DNA of 64,000 nucleotides. Source: Mongoliitalea daihaiensis. GTDB lineage: Bacteria > Bacteroidota > Bacteroidia > Cytophagales > Cyclobacteriaceae. Both the position numbers and the translations under genes were made by a program. Position 1 is the stretch's first letter; each line of letters starts with the position of its first letter. Below the pieces are notes generated by a model that saw only the letters and a program-made list of their open reading frames with translations, was not told the DNA's origin and did not search any database. Where the stretch lies: assembly GCF_021596945.1 (NCBI RefSeq), contig NZ_CP063779.1:1401592-1465591 (forward strand), written 5' to 3'. Shown in pieces: positions 18,631 to 28,072 of the stretch.

Positions 18631-18865
18631 CGTTAAAATTGTATTTTTTGAATTAACATTTAGATAATATTCTAGCCATAGAAAGCATACTTCAAAAAGC
18701 TACCGACAGAATATGTAAGGTAATAGCGTTCCTCCAAATTTTATTCTTTTTCTGAAATCAAGAAGCAATTAAAAAATAATAACGTATGTAGCCGTAATAA
18801 GTTTGACCGCTCATAAAAAGGCCTTCAAATCGCTGAATTCGAAGGGTGAAAAAAGCAAGAAAAAA

Positions 18866-19024
18866 TTATCCACATTTATCCACAGTTATCCACATAGAAA
18901 ATTTTAGGAGGGTTAACTGCCTGTTAATCAAGTATTAATGTGGTTGAGCTTATGGGCTGTTTTGTGGATATCTTGCTGTAAATGAGATTTTTAAAATTTC
19001 AAAATTCTTTGCGCGAGTGGATAA
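18866..19024. other. Candidate chromosomal origin (oriC): DnaA-box cluster
   Basis: Three perfect DnaA boxes TTATCCACA start at 18866, 18876 and 18886, exactly 10 bp apart in direct orientation. Two 8/9 boxes lie in the reverse orientation (18963-18971 TGTGGATAT and 19016-19024 AGTGGATAA), with AT-rich tracts between (near 18985-19010) and upstream (near 18770-18790). The stretch 18631-19071 has no coding frame. The rRNA operon and most genes to the right are on the + strand, as expected for a leading strand moving right. There is no dnaA or gidA beside it, which is common in Bacteroidota. Not verified by GC skew. Confidence 0.5.
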
Positions 19025-19071
19025 ACTGTCCAATCAAAATTTTATTTGTTTTCGCCATTTCTTGGATAAAT

Positions 19072-19983
19072 CTAAAGTTTTTCATCCATAGAAATCAAGG
19101 TTTTTAAAATCAAATTTACTGCATTCACAAAGAACTCAGGTTGAATGTTTTCAAACGTATCGGTCACTTTGTGATAGTCTTCATGATCGTCTACGCCGAA
19201 ATAAATAAACGGAACTCCTTTTCTATGAAAAGCAGCATGATCAGAGGAAAAAGTCCAGTCTTGCAACCCATCAAGTTCTTTGTTATCATGACCCATTTTT
19301 AGCTGAACAGGCTGATCTTTGGTGAATGGTTCAATAAGTGGTTTTAATTGAGGATACCTATTGGTTCCTACAGCCCATAATACATTGTCATCACTTCGGC
19401 TGACCATATCCATATTGATACAAAGGGCAACTTGTTCCATAGGGAATGGAAAATCTTGGACTAGAGCCTTAGAACCATGATGACCCATTTCCTCTGCATC
19501 CACTAAAGCAAATAACATGGAATGTTGAGGTCTATTGGTCGAAAAGTATTCAGCTAAGGCTAAAACTGCCGCAGTACCGGATGCATTGTCGTCAGCACCG
19601 AGGAATACTTGATCGTTGATTTTCCCTAAATGATCATAATGAGCCATTACTACGATGATTTTTTCACTCAAAGCACCTGGAATAAAACCTATGATATTGG
19701 CAGCACCCTCATAACTAGTCTGAACTCCTCCTCTAGAAGAAACAAAATCAAAAAACTGGGTATAGTCTTCGTATTGAGAGGTCAGTTGTAATTCTTTAAA
19801 TCTGTCCCTTATGAATTCTCTGCTCATCAGACTTCCTTGGGATAAGGGTTTTCTCCCTTCCAGTGTTTCGGAGGCAAGGTATTTCAAATCCGCCAATAAG
19901 CGCTCTGAATCTACTTGTTGACTGTGTACCTCGCCACTCATAAAGAAAAGTACAAATGATAGATATCCGATTATTCTGTACAT
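19072..19983 (-). CDS. M28-family zinc aminopeptidase, secreted
   Basis: 303 residues with signal peptide MYRIIGYLSFVLFFMSGEVHS. The zinc and catalytic residues of M28 are present: AHYDHLG (metal His), GADDNASGTA (bridging Asp), EEMGHHGS (catalytic and metal Glu), NMDMVSR (metal Asp) and SSDHAAFHRKG (metal His). It probably removes N-terminal residues from peptides outside the cytoplasm. Its start abuts the divergent unknown protein; the shared upstream region is short. Confidence 0.9.
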   Translation of the reverse strand: MYRIIGYLSFVLFFMSGEVHSQQVDSERLLADLKYLASETLEGRKPLSQGSLMSREFIRDRFKELQLTSQYEDYTQFFDFVSSRGGVQTSYEGAANIIGFIPGALSEKIIVVMAHYDHLGKINDQVFLGADDNASGTAAVLALAEYFSTNRPQHSMLFALVDAEEMGHHGSKALVQDFPFPMEQVALCINMDMVSRSDDNVLWAVGTNRYPQLKPLIEPFTKDQPVQLKMGHDNKELDGLQDWTFSSDHAAFHRKGVPFIYFGVDDHEDYHKVTDTFENIQPEFFVNAVNLILKTLISMDEKL

Positions 19984-20055
19984 ATGGTTTGTTTGTTTTA
20001 TTCGTTATGTATATTCGTAAAATTACTGACAACTTCTAGTTCTGCATACTTCGCA

Positions 20056-21042
20056 ATGAAATATCTTTTGATAAGTATTTTTCTTTTCGGTTACACTTGC
20101 CAAATTCATGCCCAAGGTACTATTCCTGATGAATTTTTTGCCGGGAAGTCCGTTGTACTTGTTTCCAATGCTCCACAGGCTCGTCCACTAGCAACATGGC
20201 AAGAATTGGCAGAAGCGCTACACCCTGCTTTGATGGATGCAGGAGGGGATCCTGTTGGGTACTATGAACTAGAACAATTGACGCTTTCAGAAGAGACCCA
20301 AGCAGGCTATGCAGCAGCATTTATAAAGCGCCAAATCAATACCGTAATCATTTTGACACGAAAAGCTAACGGGACTTTGCACCTACATATCGGTCCATTT
20401 AGTAATTCCAAACAAATCATACAATCATCTGTTCTGTGGGGCATAGATGCCATTAGCATGGATAATTTAGCCGAACAATTGAGTGCTTTTGGAAAATCTA
20501 CTCGAAGTAAAAATTACCTGGTGCTAGATGTACCAGAATTTTTGGGAGGAGAGCAGGCGGTTGCTTCTTCTACTTCCAGAAGGTTTTTGGCCCGTAATCC
20601 TTTAAACTTAGATGTATTCAAATTGGGTGTTCGATTGGCAAGTGGGACTTCAGAAGCTGTACTATCTAATTTCCGATATGACTTGTTAGGTAAAAGCGAA
20701 GAGCGTATAGCAGCTGAGCAGGCAGAAGAACGAAATAGTCTGGAACAGATTTTTGAAGAATACTATCCGCATCAAGTTGCTTACCTAACAACGGCTAAAA
20801 CAGATCAAGAGCTGATTGCTGATCGAGTGCAATTTCAATTGATCAGGGTCGAAGGTAGAGAGGCTGATTTATTGCAAAGTATGGGGTTACCTATCCAAGA
20901 TCCGGAAAAAAACACCCGTATAGTGGTTAAATTCTACATTAGACTGATTGTAAGAGATGAGTTGTACATTGGACCTACTTGGGACGCGGATCCCAACTGG
21001 CGAATAGCATTGACCAATTTTCTTAAGAATCTAGCTCTTTAA
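20056..21042 (+). CDS. Secreted protein of unknown function
   Basis: 328 residues from the ATG at 20056, which begins the signal peptide MKYLLISIFLFGYTCQIHAQ; the frame upstream runs into the divergent promoter and is rejected. After the signal: FFAGKSVVLVSNAPQARPLATW, then an alpha/beta region to ~190, and a C-terminal half with RVQFQLIRVEGREADLLQSM. No catalytic signature. Unrecognised family. A strong terminator follows. Confidence 0.7.
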   Translation: MKYLLISIFLFGYTCQIHAQGTIPDEFFAGKSVVLVSNAPQARPLATWQELAEALHPALMDAGGDPVGYYELEQLTLSEETQAGYAAAFIKRQINTVIILTRKANGTLHLHIGPFSNSKQIIQSSVLWGIDAISMDNLAEQLSAFGKSTRSKNYLVLDVPEFLGGEQAVASSTSRRFLARNPLNLDVFKLGVRLASGTSEAVLSNFRYDLLGKSEERIAAEQAEERNSLEQIFEEYYPHQVAYLTTAKTDQELIADRVQFQLIRVEGREADLLQSMGLPIQDPEKNTRIVVKFYIRLIVRDELYIGPTWDADPNWRIALTNFLKNLAL

Positions 21043-21048
21043 AAATGA

Positions 21049-21071
21049 AAAAGCCCCTTAGTAGGGGCTTT
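21049..21071 (+). terminator. Terminator hairpin
   Basis: Stem AAAGCCCCT / AGGGGCTTT with a 4-base loop, just after the stop at 21042. Confidence 0.75.
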
Positions 21072-21114
21072 ACAGCTTTCATTGTGTATTAGGGTGACGA
21101 AACAACTTCAGCTT

Positions 21115-21372
21115 TTATTTATCAATAGCTCCTGTAACACGTTTCATGAATGCGTTCAAGGCTTCTTTTTTATCCTGACCTTCTTTGATCATTTGATTAA
21201 CTTCCAAAGACCCATATAAGTTTGAAATAAGTTCACCAATTACCTCCAGTTCTTCATCCTTCAATGATGGACTATCGGCCAAGTGCTCCAATAACTCCAG
21301 TGTTTCGTGTACATAGTCTTCGTCATTGGATTCGACGAAGCCCAAAATATGCTTAATTAGTGGCAATCTCAT
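21115..21372 (-). CDS. Small thioredoxin-linked protein (DUF6952-like)
   Basis: 85 residues from the ATG at 21372: opening MRLPLIKHILGFVESNDEDY, then SLKDEELEVIGELISNLYG and ALNAFMKRVTGAI. All-helical, no signal. I believe it is the conserved Bacteroidota protein called DUF6952, which follows a thioredoxin gene. The start at 21372 overlaps the last 20 bases of the thioredoxin gene in another frame, so translation is probably coupled. Role unknown. Confidence 0.75.
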   Translation of the reverse strand: MRLPLIKHILGFVESNDEDYVHETLELLEHLADSPSLKDEELEVIGELISNLYGSLEVNQMIKEGQDKKEALNAFMKRVTGAIDK

Positions 21373-21667
21373 CGACAAGGCTTTTAAGTACTTCTTCCTT
21401 ATTGGTTTGGTTTTGATTGACCAATGTACCGTTTTTGAATGCAGCAAAGGTAGGCAGATTTGTAACCTGTGCTAGTTTTCTTGACTCAGGAAATTTTTCA
21501 GCGTCTACATATACAAATGTCACGTTGCTGTATTCTCCTGCCAAGCGCTTCATTTTCGGTTTCATGATTCGGCAAGCCCCACACCAAGTAGCTCCATATT
21601 GTACAATCACCTGCTCGTTTTCAGCAATTACTTGCTGCAATGTATCGTTTTCTAATTCTTGTAACAT
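21353..21667 (-). CDS. Thioredoxin-like protein with CGAC active site
   Basis: 104 residues, cytoplasmic thioredoxin fold. The active site is GATWCGAC (Cys29, Cys32), with Ala in place of the usual Pro, which shifts redox potential in the family. The cis-Pro loop is NLPTFAAFK (near 74). First gene of a two-gene unit with the DUF6952-like protein. Thioredoxin family is certain; the physiological partner is unknown. Confidence 0.88.
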   Translation of the reverse strand: MLQELENDTLQQVIAENEQVIVQYGATWCGACRIMKPKMKRLAGEYSNVTFVYVDAEKFPESRKLAQVTNLPTFAAFKNGTLVNQNQTNKEEVLKSLVDEIATN

Positions 21668-21748
21668 CTTCTAATTATTTAATGATGCAAAATTAACTGT
21701 TATGGAAAGGAAAAACCAATTGATAAAATCTATCCTTTATAGTTGGGC

Positions 21749-22321
21749 TTAAGAATAAATATCTGGATTCATAAATGGAATCAATGCCAAAATAACGGCA
21801 GGTGAGTAATAATCTTTACGATCTATCCGCTGTTGTGTAAGAATTCCTACGGCTCCATTCCCAGTTTTTGAACTTTCTCGGTTAAAGAATTGATCATCTG
21901 CATCTCCCAACTCCATTCCTCCTTTAACGAGTGCTACTATGGCTGGTGGAAGAAAGAAAGTAGCTGTTTTGGCTTTTCCAATTTTTCCTGTCTTGTCCAA
22001 AATAACTACCCAAGCAAAGGCCTGCATTTCCTCTCCCATCGTCTCAATGCCTCCCTCTATTCCTACCCAATAATCTGCTTCAGGAAAGACAGTTTTAGAA
22101 TTTTTAGCACGGTTGAGAGCACCTTGGTAGGTCTCTTCATCCCCAATGGGTTGGTTGGATACACCTGAACCTACATTGAGACCTTCTATGAGAAATGCAT
22201 CGTCAAAGGCTTGATGAAATGCGATGTCTGTGCAACTGATCTTGACGGGGTTTTTACTGCCTACAATGATTAAAAACTGCCGTTTATCTGATTGAATATT
22301 TTTCCGTTTGGGAAATGCCAT
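21749..22321 (-). CDS. yjjX: Inosine/xanthosine triphosphatase (YjjX/ITPase)
   Basis: 190 residues. Recognised by VGSKNPVKI (phosphate-binding N terminus), GVSNQPIGDEETYQGALNRA, and YWVGIEGGIE (metal-binding acidic motif). The family removes non-canonical ITP/XTP from the nucleotide pool. The N-terminal ~15 residues are basic and unusual; an internal start is possible but the ATG at 22321 is the only good one. Confidence 0.85.
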   Translation of the reverse strand: MAFPKRKNIQSDKRQFLIIVGSKNPVKISCTDIAFHQAFDDAFLIEGLNVGSGVSNQPIGDEETYQGALNRAKNSKTVFPEADYWVGIEGGIETMGEEMQAFAWVVILDKTGKIGKAKTATFFLPPAIVALVKGGMELGDADDQFFNRESSKTGNGAVGILTQQRIDRKDYYSPAVILALIPFMNPDIYS

Positions 22322-22390
22322 GAGTATAGTGTACTAAAGGATAGTATGAGACATTGGTAGATTTACCTAAGTCATCCATCCAAGTTAAAA

Positions 22391-23098
22391 TTAAGCCATA
22401 TTTGTGAAGACTTGATTGACGTCGTCATCGTCTTCTAGCTTTTCTATCAATTTGTGAATATCTTCTTCTTGTTCTGGAGTTAGCTCTACTGTGGTTGCTG
22501 GAAACCACTGAAAGTCAGCATTGGTGATTTCTATGTTGCGGTCTTCCAAGGCTTTTTGCATTTTCCCGAAATCCTCAAACGCCGTGTAAACAAATATTTC
22601 TCCCTCATTTTCATCAATTTCATCCAGGCCGAAGTCAATTAGGTCTAGTTCCATTTCTTCCAGATCCATTGCTCCTTGCGCAAATCTAAATACTGCTTTT
22701 TTGTCAAACATAAAACTTACCGAACCAGATGTTCCCAAGGATCCATTTGATTTGGTAAAATAGCTTCGGATGTTGGCCACTGTTCGATTGATATTGTCGG
22801 TAGAAGTTTCGATAATCATCGCTATACCATAAGGCCCATAGCCTTCGTACACAATTTCTTCGTAATCCTTTTCATCCTTGTTGGAGGCGCGTTTGATGGC
22901 TGCTTCAATCCTATCTTTAGGCATGGCAGCTCCCTTGGCGTTTTGAATAACAGTCCTCAGCTTGGTATTATTGGCTGGATCCGGCCCGCCTGCTTTGACA
23001 GCCATGACAATTTCCTTTCCCAAGCGGGTAAAAACCTTGGACATTTTACTCCAACGTTTAAACTTTCGTTCTTTTCTGAATTCAAATGCTCTTCCCAT
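22391..23098 (-). CDS. YebC/PmpR-family regulator
   Basis: 235 residues, full length. N-terminal basic segment MGRAFEFRKERKFKRWSKM, then VKAGGPDPANNTKLR, then EIVYEGYGPYGIAMIIE. YebC proteins bind DNA as regulators or assist ribosomes at proline-rich sequence. Which of these applies here cannot be told from sequence. Upstream of yjjX by 69 bases on the same strand. Confidence 0.92.
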   Translation of the reverse strand: MGRAFEFRKERKFKRWSKMSKVFTRLGKEIVMAVKAGGPDPANNTKLRTVIQNAKGAAMPKDRIEAAIKRASNKDEKDYEEIVYEGYGPYGIAMIIETSTDNINRTVANIRSYFTKSNGSLGTSGSVSFMFDKKAVFRFAQGAMDLEEMELDLIDFGLDEIDENEGEIFVYTAFEDFGKMQKALEDRNIEITNADFQWFPATTVELTPEQEEDIHKLIEKLEDDDDVNQVFTNMA

Positions 23099-23242
23099 CG
23101 TGTATATTTTTTTAAAAGCTCGGTAAAATTAAGAAATCTTTTATATTTGTTAAGGAATATCCGCAAATCTACACCTGTCAGTTAAAAAGGCATCATGGTC
23201 CAAGATATTCATTAGCTTATTTTTCTACCATTAAACCGTACC

Positions 23243-24586
23243 ATGATGAGTACTGAACTCCTTCCGATTCCAAATATCAGTAAGCCAAGCCATCAACGTA
23301 TTGTAATTGTGGGAGGTGGTTTTGCAGGATTAAAGTTGGCGCAAAAATTATCTCATACCGACTATCAAGTGGTGCTGTTGGATAAAAATAATTACCATAT
23401 GTTTCAGCCTTTGCTTTATCAGGTCGCAACAGCCGCTCTGCCTCCAGATGCGGTTTCTTTTCCTCTCAGAAGGGCTTTTCATAAAACGCCCAATGTGGTT
23501 TTTAGAATGGCGGTGGTCGAAGAAATTAAAAAAGAAGAAAACCTTTTACTCACAAATCTTGGAACCTTGACCTATGACTATTTGATTTTAGCGCAGGGTG
23601 CCAGTACAAATTATTTTGGTAATCAGAATGTGCACAAATATTCAGCTCCGATGAAATCAACTTCGGAAGCATTGTACATTCGTAATAAAATTATCTCGAA
23701 TTACGAGCGGGCAGTCAATATAGCCGATCCTGAGGAGCGCAAACCTATCATGAATGTGGTCATTGTGGGAGGTGGAGCTACCGGTGTGGAATTGGCGGGT
23801 TCTATCGCTGAATTAAGAAACAAGGTACTACCAAAGGATTACCCACAGCTTAGTTTTAAAAATATGCGGGTTATCTTGATAGAAGCGGGACCTTGTTTGT
23901 TAGCAGGGTTAAAGGAAAAATCCCGGGATAAAGCCTTGGAGTATTTACAAAAATTGGGTGTAGAAGTCATGTTGCATACTATGGTGACAGATTACGACGG
24001 GTTTACAGTTCAGTTGAAAGATAAACCTTGCATCCAAACGGTTACACTTTTATGGGCAGCGGGTATCAAAGCCAATTCATTGATCGGTATTTCTGAGGGG
24101 CAAAAAGCTCCAAATGGCCGTTTGTTAGTCAATGAGTTTAACTTACTCAAAGACATGAAAAACATTTATGTGGTAGGAGACCAATGTGTACAAATGAATG
24201 AAAAATACCCTAAAGGCCATCCACAAGTTGCTCAAGTAGCTATTCAGCAAGCGGCTAACCTTGCCTCCAATTTAAAAGGTGAGTTGAAGAGAAAATCTTG
24301 GAAACCGTTTCAATACAAAGACCTCGGGTCCATGGCCACTGTAGGCAAAAGTATGGCTGTGGTAGATTTGCCTTTTATAAGTTTCAGAGGATTTTTCGCT
24401 TGGTTTGTCTGGTTGTTTGTTCACTTGATGGCTATTTTGGGGGTTCGCAACAAACTTGAAATTTTACTGACTTGGGCATGGAAATACCTGTCCTTTGATC
24501 CAAGTTTACGATTGTTGATCCGACCACGGTATGTCAAGGAATTTAAGCGTAAATGGATGACTGAAGAGCCGGATTATGAAGTGTGA
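23243..24586 (+). CDS. ndh: Type II NADH dehydrogenase
   Basis: 447 residues. Two Rossmann motifs are visible: VIVGGGFAGLKLAQKL (about 22-37, FAD) and VIVGGGATGVELAGSI (about 174-189, NAD(P)H). The C-terminal ~60 residues are amphipathic or hydrophobic (FFAWFVWLFVHLMAIL), the membrane-binding part of NDH-2. It passes electrons from NADH to quinone without pumping protons. Starts at 23243 or 23246 are both possible. Alone on its transcript as far as seen. Confidence 0.92.
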   Translation: MMSTELLPIPNISKPSHQRIVIVGGGFAGLKLAQKLSHTDYQVVLLDKNNYHMFQPLLYQVATAALPPDAVSFPLRRAFHKTPNVVFRMAVVEEIKKEENLLLTNLGTLTYDYLILAQGASTNYFGNQNVHKYSAPMKSTSEALYIRNKIISNYERAVNIADPEERKPIMNVVIVGGGATGVELAGSIAELRNKVLPKDYPQLSFKNMRVILIEAGPCLLAGLKEKSRDKALEYLQKLGVEVMLHTMVTDYDGFTVQLKDKPCIQTVTLLWAAGIKANSLIGISEGQKAPNGRLLVNEFNLLKDMKNIYVVGDQCVQMNEKYPKGHPQVAQVAIQQAANLASNLKGELKRKSWKPFQYKDLGSMATVGKSMAVVDLPFISFRGFFAWFVWLFVHLMAILGVRNKLEILLTWAWKYLSFDPSLRLLIRPRYVKEFKRKWMTEEPDYEV

Positions 24587-24747
24587 TGATATTTACAATT
24601 CAACTGATCGAAAAACATACGAGCGTAAATATTTCAGCATTCTACGAAAAAGTCAGGCATAGATAAAAATTTAAGCTACTGTTTTTCAAACAAGTAGGTC
24701 AATAGTTGGGTTAATATTTTCCCCAATAATTTGGTACACCTTTTATT

Positions 24748-24957
24748 ATGCGTGATTACATCCTTTCCCATCCATTGTATATTCCATTTGTTTTATTAAA
24801 CATCTTCATTATATATCAGGTGATCAAATTGTATGTGTGCGAAGATAAGAGAAACGATGACGATGACGAGGGGGGCTCTTCTTTCAATGATGATCCCATT
24901 TTAGATCTTCCTCCTGGTGTAGGATTACCTACGAAGGAGCCTAGTTTGAAAGATTAA
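24748..24957 (+). CDS. Small single-pass membrane protein
   Basis: 69 residues: N-terminal membrane segment YIPFVLLNIFIIYQVIKLYV (about 11-30), then an acidic tail with EDKRNDDDDEGG. No known family. A real gene is suggested by the ATG start, clean membrane helix and codon style, but evidence is limited. Confidence 0.5.
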   Translation: MRDYILSHPLYIPFVLLNIFIIYQVIKLYVCEDKRNDDDDEGGSSFNDDPILDLPPGVGLPTKEPSLKD

Positions 24958-25041
24958 AAGGTTGTTGTATTAAATTTTTCTTTCTTGAATTTTAGAGGCA
25001 ATAGGGATTTTTTGTAGTTTTCTTCCATAAAACTATCCTAC

Positions 25042-25809
25042 ATGCCATTCTACACCGACCAAATGAAGCGCTCCATCCACATCTCTGCGTATCCTCAGCG
25101 GATTGTTTCGCTTGTGCCATCGCAGACGGAGTTATTAGTGAACTTGGGTTTGGAAGATAGGTTGGTCGGGCTGACCAAGTTTTGTGTGCATCCCCAAGGG
25201 CTCAAAAAGCAAAAAACCATTATTGGAGGGACTAAGAATTTTCATTTCGACAAGATAGCTGCCCTTCAACCTGATTTGATAATTGGAAATAAAGAGGAGA
25301 ATTATCAAGAGGGAATAGAATTTTTAGAAAAGAAGTATCCCGTTTGGATGAGTGATATCTACACCTTGGAGGATGCTTTGGAGATGATGAAGGGAATAGG
25401 AGAAATTACGGGAACAGTTGCTCAGGCTGATAATTTGATACATGAAATCTCTCAAGATATGGCTTCTCTTGCAGCACAAAACAAGGGTACAGCTGTGTAT
25501 CTGATCTGGAAGGATCCGCTCATGGCAGCAGGACTACAAACATTTATCCATGATATGTTGGGTAGAACAGGATTTACCAATTTGGTACAGGAGCCTCGTT
25601 ACCCTGAACTTTCCATGGAGGATTTAAAAAAGCTTTCCCCTGATTTTCTTCTGCTAAGTTCCGAACCTTTTCCCTTTAAGCAAAAACACATCGATGAATT
25701 TGCTGCTCAATTGCCGCAAACGCATGTACAGTTGGTGGATGGGGAAATGTTTTCTTGGTATGGGAGTAGGTTGAGGTGTTTTAAGGAGTATGTGAATAAA
25801 TTCACGTAA
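25042..25809 (+). CDS. BtuF-like helical-backbone binding protein lacking a signal peptide
   Basis: 255 residues. Matches the helical-backbone metal receptor/BtuF fold: RIVSLVPSQTELLVNLG (about 20-36), LVGLTKFCVHP, IIGGTKNFHFDKIAALQPDLII, and YPELSMEDLKKLSPDFLLLS near the C terminus. Family members bind cobalamin, haem or siderophores as ABC partners and are exported. This one starts MPFYTDQMKRS with no hydrophobic signal or lipobox. No ABC permease or ATPase is adjacent. It may be a cytoplasmic variant with a changed role. Confidence 0.82.
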   Translation: MPFYTDQMKRSIHISAYPQRIVSLVPSQTELLVNLGLEDRLVGLTKFCVHPQGLKKQKTIIGGTKNFHFDKIAALQPDLIIGNKEENYQEGIEFLEKKYPVWMSDIYTLEDALEMMKGIGEITGTVAQADNLIHEISQDMASLAAQNKGTAVYLIWKDPLMAAGLQTFIHDMLGRTGFTNLVQEPRYPELSMEDLKKLSPDFLLLSSEPFPFKQKHIDEFAAQLPQTHVQLVDGEMFSWYGSRLRCFKEYVNKFT

Positions 25810-25961
25810 TGAGTGTTGAATTATATTCCTCATAATTTTTTTGAATTCCCATGTAGTTTAAATGAAAACGCTACCGACTGAAAAATTTCTATAATTTAGA
25901 TATTCTTTTATAAAAAATTCGATTAACTTTTACGCTTAATTGCTAATTGATCGAATAATAT

Positions 25962-27311
25962 ATGAAGCAACATCGCCGTCATTTTCTCAAAAAACTAACT
26001 GCCACTAGTGCAATTGCTGCACTAAGCCCCATGGCACTGGAAGCATCCTCACAGGAAAAGTCATTATTAACCAGAAATTTTCCCAAGTCCACTACGGAAC
26101 TCAAGACTATTCGTATTGGCTTGATTGGTGCAGGAGGCATGGGAGTAGAAGATACGCAGACAGCCCTGCAACACTCAACTGTAGAACTTGTAGCGGTATG
26201 CGATTTATATAAAGGTCGGTTGGATGCAGCTAAAAACCGTTGGGGAAGTCAGCTTTTTGTTACTCAAGATTACAAAGAATTACTGAAAAGAAAAGATGTA
26301 GATGCTGTGATTATCGCAACATCCGATCATTGGCATAAACAGATCAGTATAGATGCTTTACATGCTGGCAAGCATGTGTATTGTGAAAAACCAATGGTTC
26401 ACTCGGTCAAAGAGGGTAAGGAAGTAATCGATGCTTGGAAAAAATCCGGAAAGGTGATGATTGTCGGTAGTCAAGGGGTATCTTCCTTAGGCAACGAAAA
26501 AGCCAAAGAATTGCTCGCACAAGGGGCCATTGGGGATATCGTCTATGCAGAAGGATTTTGGGCGCGCATGTCTCCCGAGGGTGCCTGGCAATATGCCTTA
26601 CCCAAGGATGGAAATGAGCAGATGGTGGACTGGAAACGCTATATCTCCAACACCAACCAACTCCCATGGGATCCGATGCGTTTTTTCCGATGGAGAAATT
26701 ACTTGGATTACGGCACAGGCATGTCAGGAGATTTGTTTGTCCACTTATTTTCTAGCTTACATTTTATTACTGACTCTTATGGACCCAACAAGATTTCAGC
26801 CATGGGTGGCCTGAGGTATTGGAAAGATGGCAGGGAAGTACCGGATGTATTATTGGGGAGTTTTGACTATCCCGACACACCACAGCATCCTGGGTTTAAT
26901 CTATCCTTAAGATGTAACTTCGTCGATGGCACCTCAGGCACTACTTATCTGAGAATCGTTGGTACGAAAGGGTCCATGGATGTCAAATGGGAGGAAGTTG
27001 TTGTAAAAATGAATCAATCCCTCGCATCTGATGATCCTTATCTACAAGAACAGGCACGTTTGAGAGGAGAATCCCAAGCGCGTGCCTCCATATTACCCCC
27101 TAAAGAATTGGTGTACACAGCAGAAAGAAATTGGAAAGGGGCGCATTATGATCATTTTGGAAACTGGTTTGAAGCGATCAGAACAGGAGGTTCCGTTGCT
27201 GAAGACCCGGAGTTTGGCTTCCGTGCAGCTGCTCCGGCACTGCTCTGCAATGACAGTTATTTCCAAAACAAATTTATAACTTGGGATCCCGTAACTATGC
27301 AATTGATATGA
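25962..27311 (+). CDS. Tat-exported Gfo/Idh/MocA-family oxidoreductase
   Basis: 449 residues. The N terminus QHRRHFLKKLTATSAIAAL is a twin-arginine signal (RRHFLKK). Then comes a Rossmann domain RIGLIGAGGMGVEDTQTAL (about 50-68) with CEKPMVHSV near 147, and the C-terminal Gfo/Idh/MocA sheet with GDLFVHLFSSLHFITD (about 259-274). The family oxidises or reduces sugars and inositols with NAD(P). It leads a tight operon: the next gene starts inside its stop (ATGA). With two DUF1080 proteins behind it, 3-keto-sugar chemistry is the likely theme. Confidence 0.9.
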   Translation: MKQHRRHFLKKLTATSAIAALSPMALEASSQEKSLLTRNFPKSTTELKTIRIGLIGAGGMGVEDTQTALQHSTVELVAVCDLYKGRLDAAKNRWGSQLFVTQDYKELLKRKDVDAVIIATSDHWHKQISIDALHAGKHVYCEKPMVHSVKEGKEVIDAWKKSGKVMIVGSQGVSSLGNEKAKELLAQGAIGDIVYAEGFWARMSPEGAWQYALPKDGNEQMVDWKRYISNTNQLPWDPMRFFRWRNYLDYGTGMSGDLFVHLFSSLHFITDSYGPNKISAMGGLRYWKDGREVPDVLLGSFDYPDTPQHPGFNLSLRCNFVDGTSGTTYLRIVGTKGSMDVKWEEVVVKMNQSLASDDPYLQEQARLRGESQARASILPPKELVYTAERNWKGAHYDHFGNWFEAIRTGGSVAEDPEFGFRAAAPALLCNDSYFQNKFITWDPVTMQLI

Positions 27312-28072
27312 ATATGAAATGGAATAACTTATGGACGGCCCTCTTGGTTAGTGGCCTTTTGCTAGCTTGTGCATCTGAAAAGGAAGTAGAAACAGAAGCA
27401 ATCGAAGAGGAAGTTATAGTCTTGGAAAATGCCTTGACCGAGGAAGAAAAGGAGGTAGGTTGGATGTTGTTATTTGATGGGGAAGATCCCTTTGGCTGGA
27501 GAGCCTTCAATGGGACGGAGTTTCCTGAAGGATGGACGGTGGAGGATGGAGCATTAAAAGCACTTGGCTTGGGAGGTGATATTGGTGGGGATATTGTATT
27601 TGGTCCGGTAGATTTTGATGAATTTGAGTTGGAGTTTACTTGGAAAATTGCTCCGGGTGGCAATAGTGGTGTATTTTATCATGTGGTAGAAGGGCCTGCA
27701 TACAAAGCTCCATATGAGACAGGGCCTGAGTATCAGGTGATCGATCAGTTGGGTTTCCCTGAAAAGCTAGAAGACTGGCAGTCTTTGGCAGCGGATTATG
27801 GGATGTATCCACCGGATTTGGAAGGAGTAGTCAAAGAGGCTGGAGAATGGAATACTTCCAAAATTATTTATACTAAGAGTGGTGCAAGTTATTGGCTGAA
27901 TGGAAAGCAGACAGTTTCCTTTGTGCCTGGATCAGAGGATTGGACTGCTCGAAGAAACAGTGGCAAATGGGATGCTTTTCCTGATTATGCCAACGTCACT
28001 AAGGGTTTGATCGCCTTACAAGATCATGGAAGTGAGGCGTGGTTTAAAAATATCAAGATTCGCCAATTATGA
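27308..28072 (+). CDS. DUF1080 (3-keto-disaccharide hydrolase-like) lipoprotein
   Basis: 254 residues from the ATG at 27308, which overlaps the previous stop as ATGA; 27314 is the alternative. Signal ends in lipobox LLLACAS. The mature protein is a lectin-like jelly-roll of PF06439: WMLLFDGEDPFGWRAFNG, GNSGVFYHVVEG, and GSEAWFKNIKIRQL at the end. Family members hydrolyse or lyse 3-keto-glycosides, or bind them. Two copies in a row suggest different substrates or a hydrolase-plus-binder pair; catalytic residues cannot be judged here. Confidence 0.88.
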   Translation: MNMKWNNLWTALLVSGLLLACASEKEVETEAIEEEVIVLENALTEEEKEVGWMLLFDGEDPFGWRAFNGTEFPEGWTVEDGALKALGLGGDIGGDIVFGPVDFDEFELEFTWKIAPGGNSGVFYHVVEGPAYKAPYETGPEYQVIDQLGFPEKLEDWQSLAADYGMYPPDLEGVVKEAGEWNTSKIIYTKSGASYWLNGKQTVSFVPGSEDWTARRNSGKWDAFPDYANVTKGLIALQDHGSEAWFKNIKIRQL

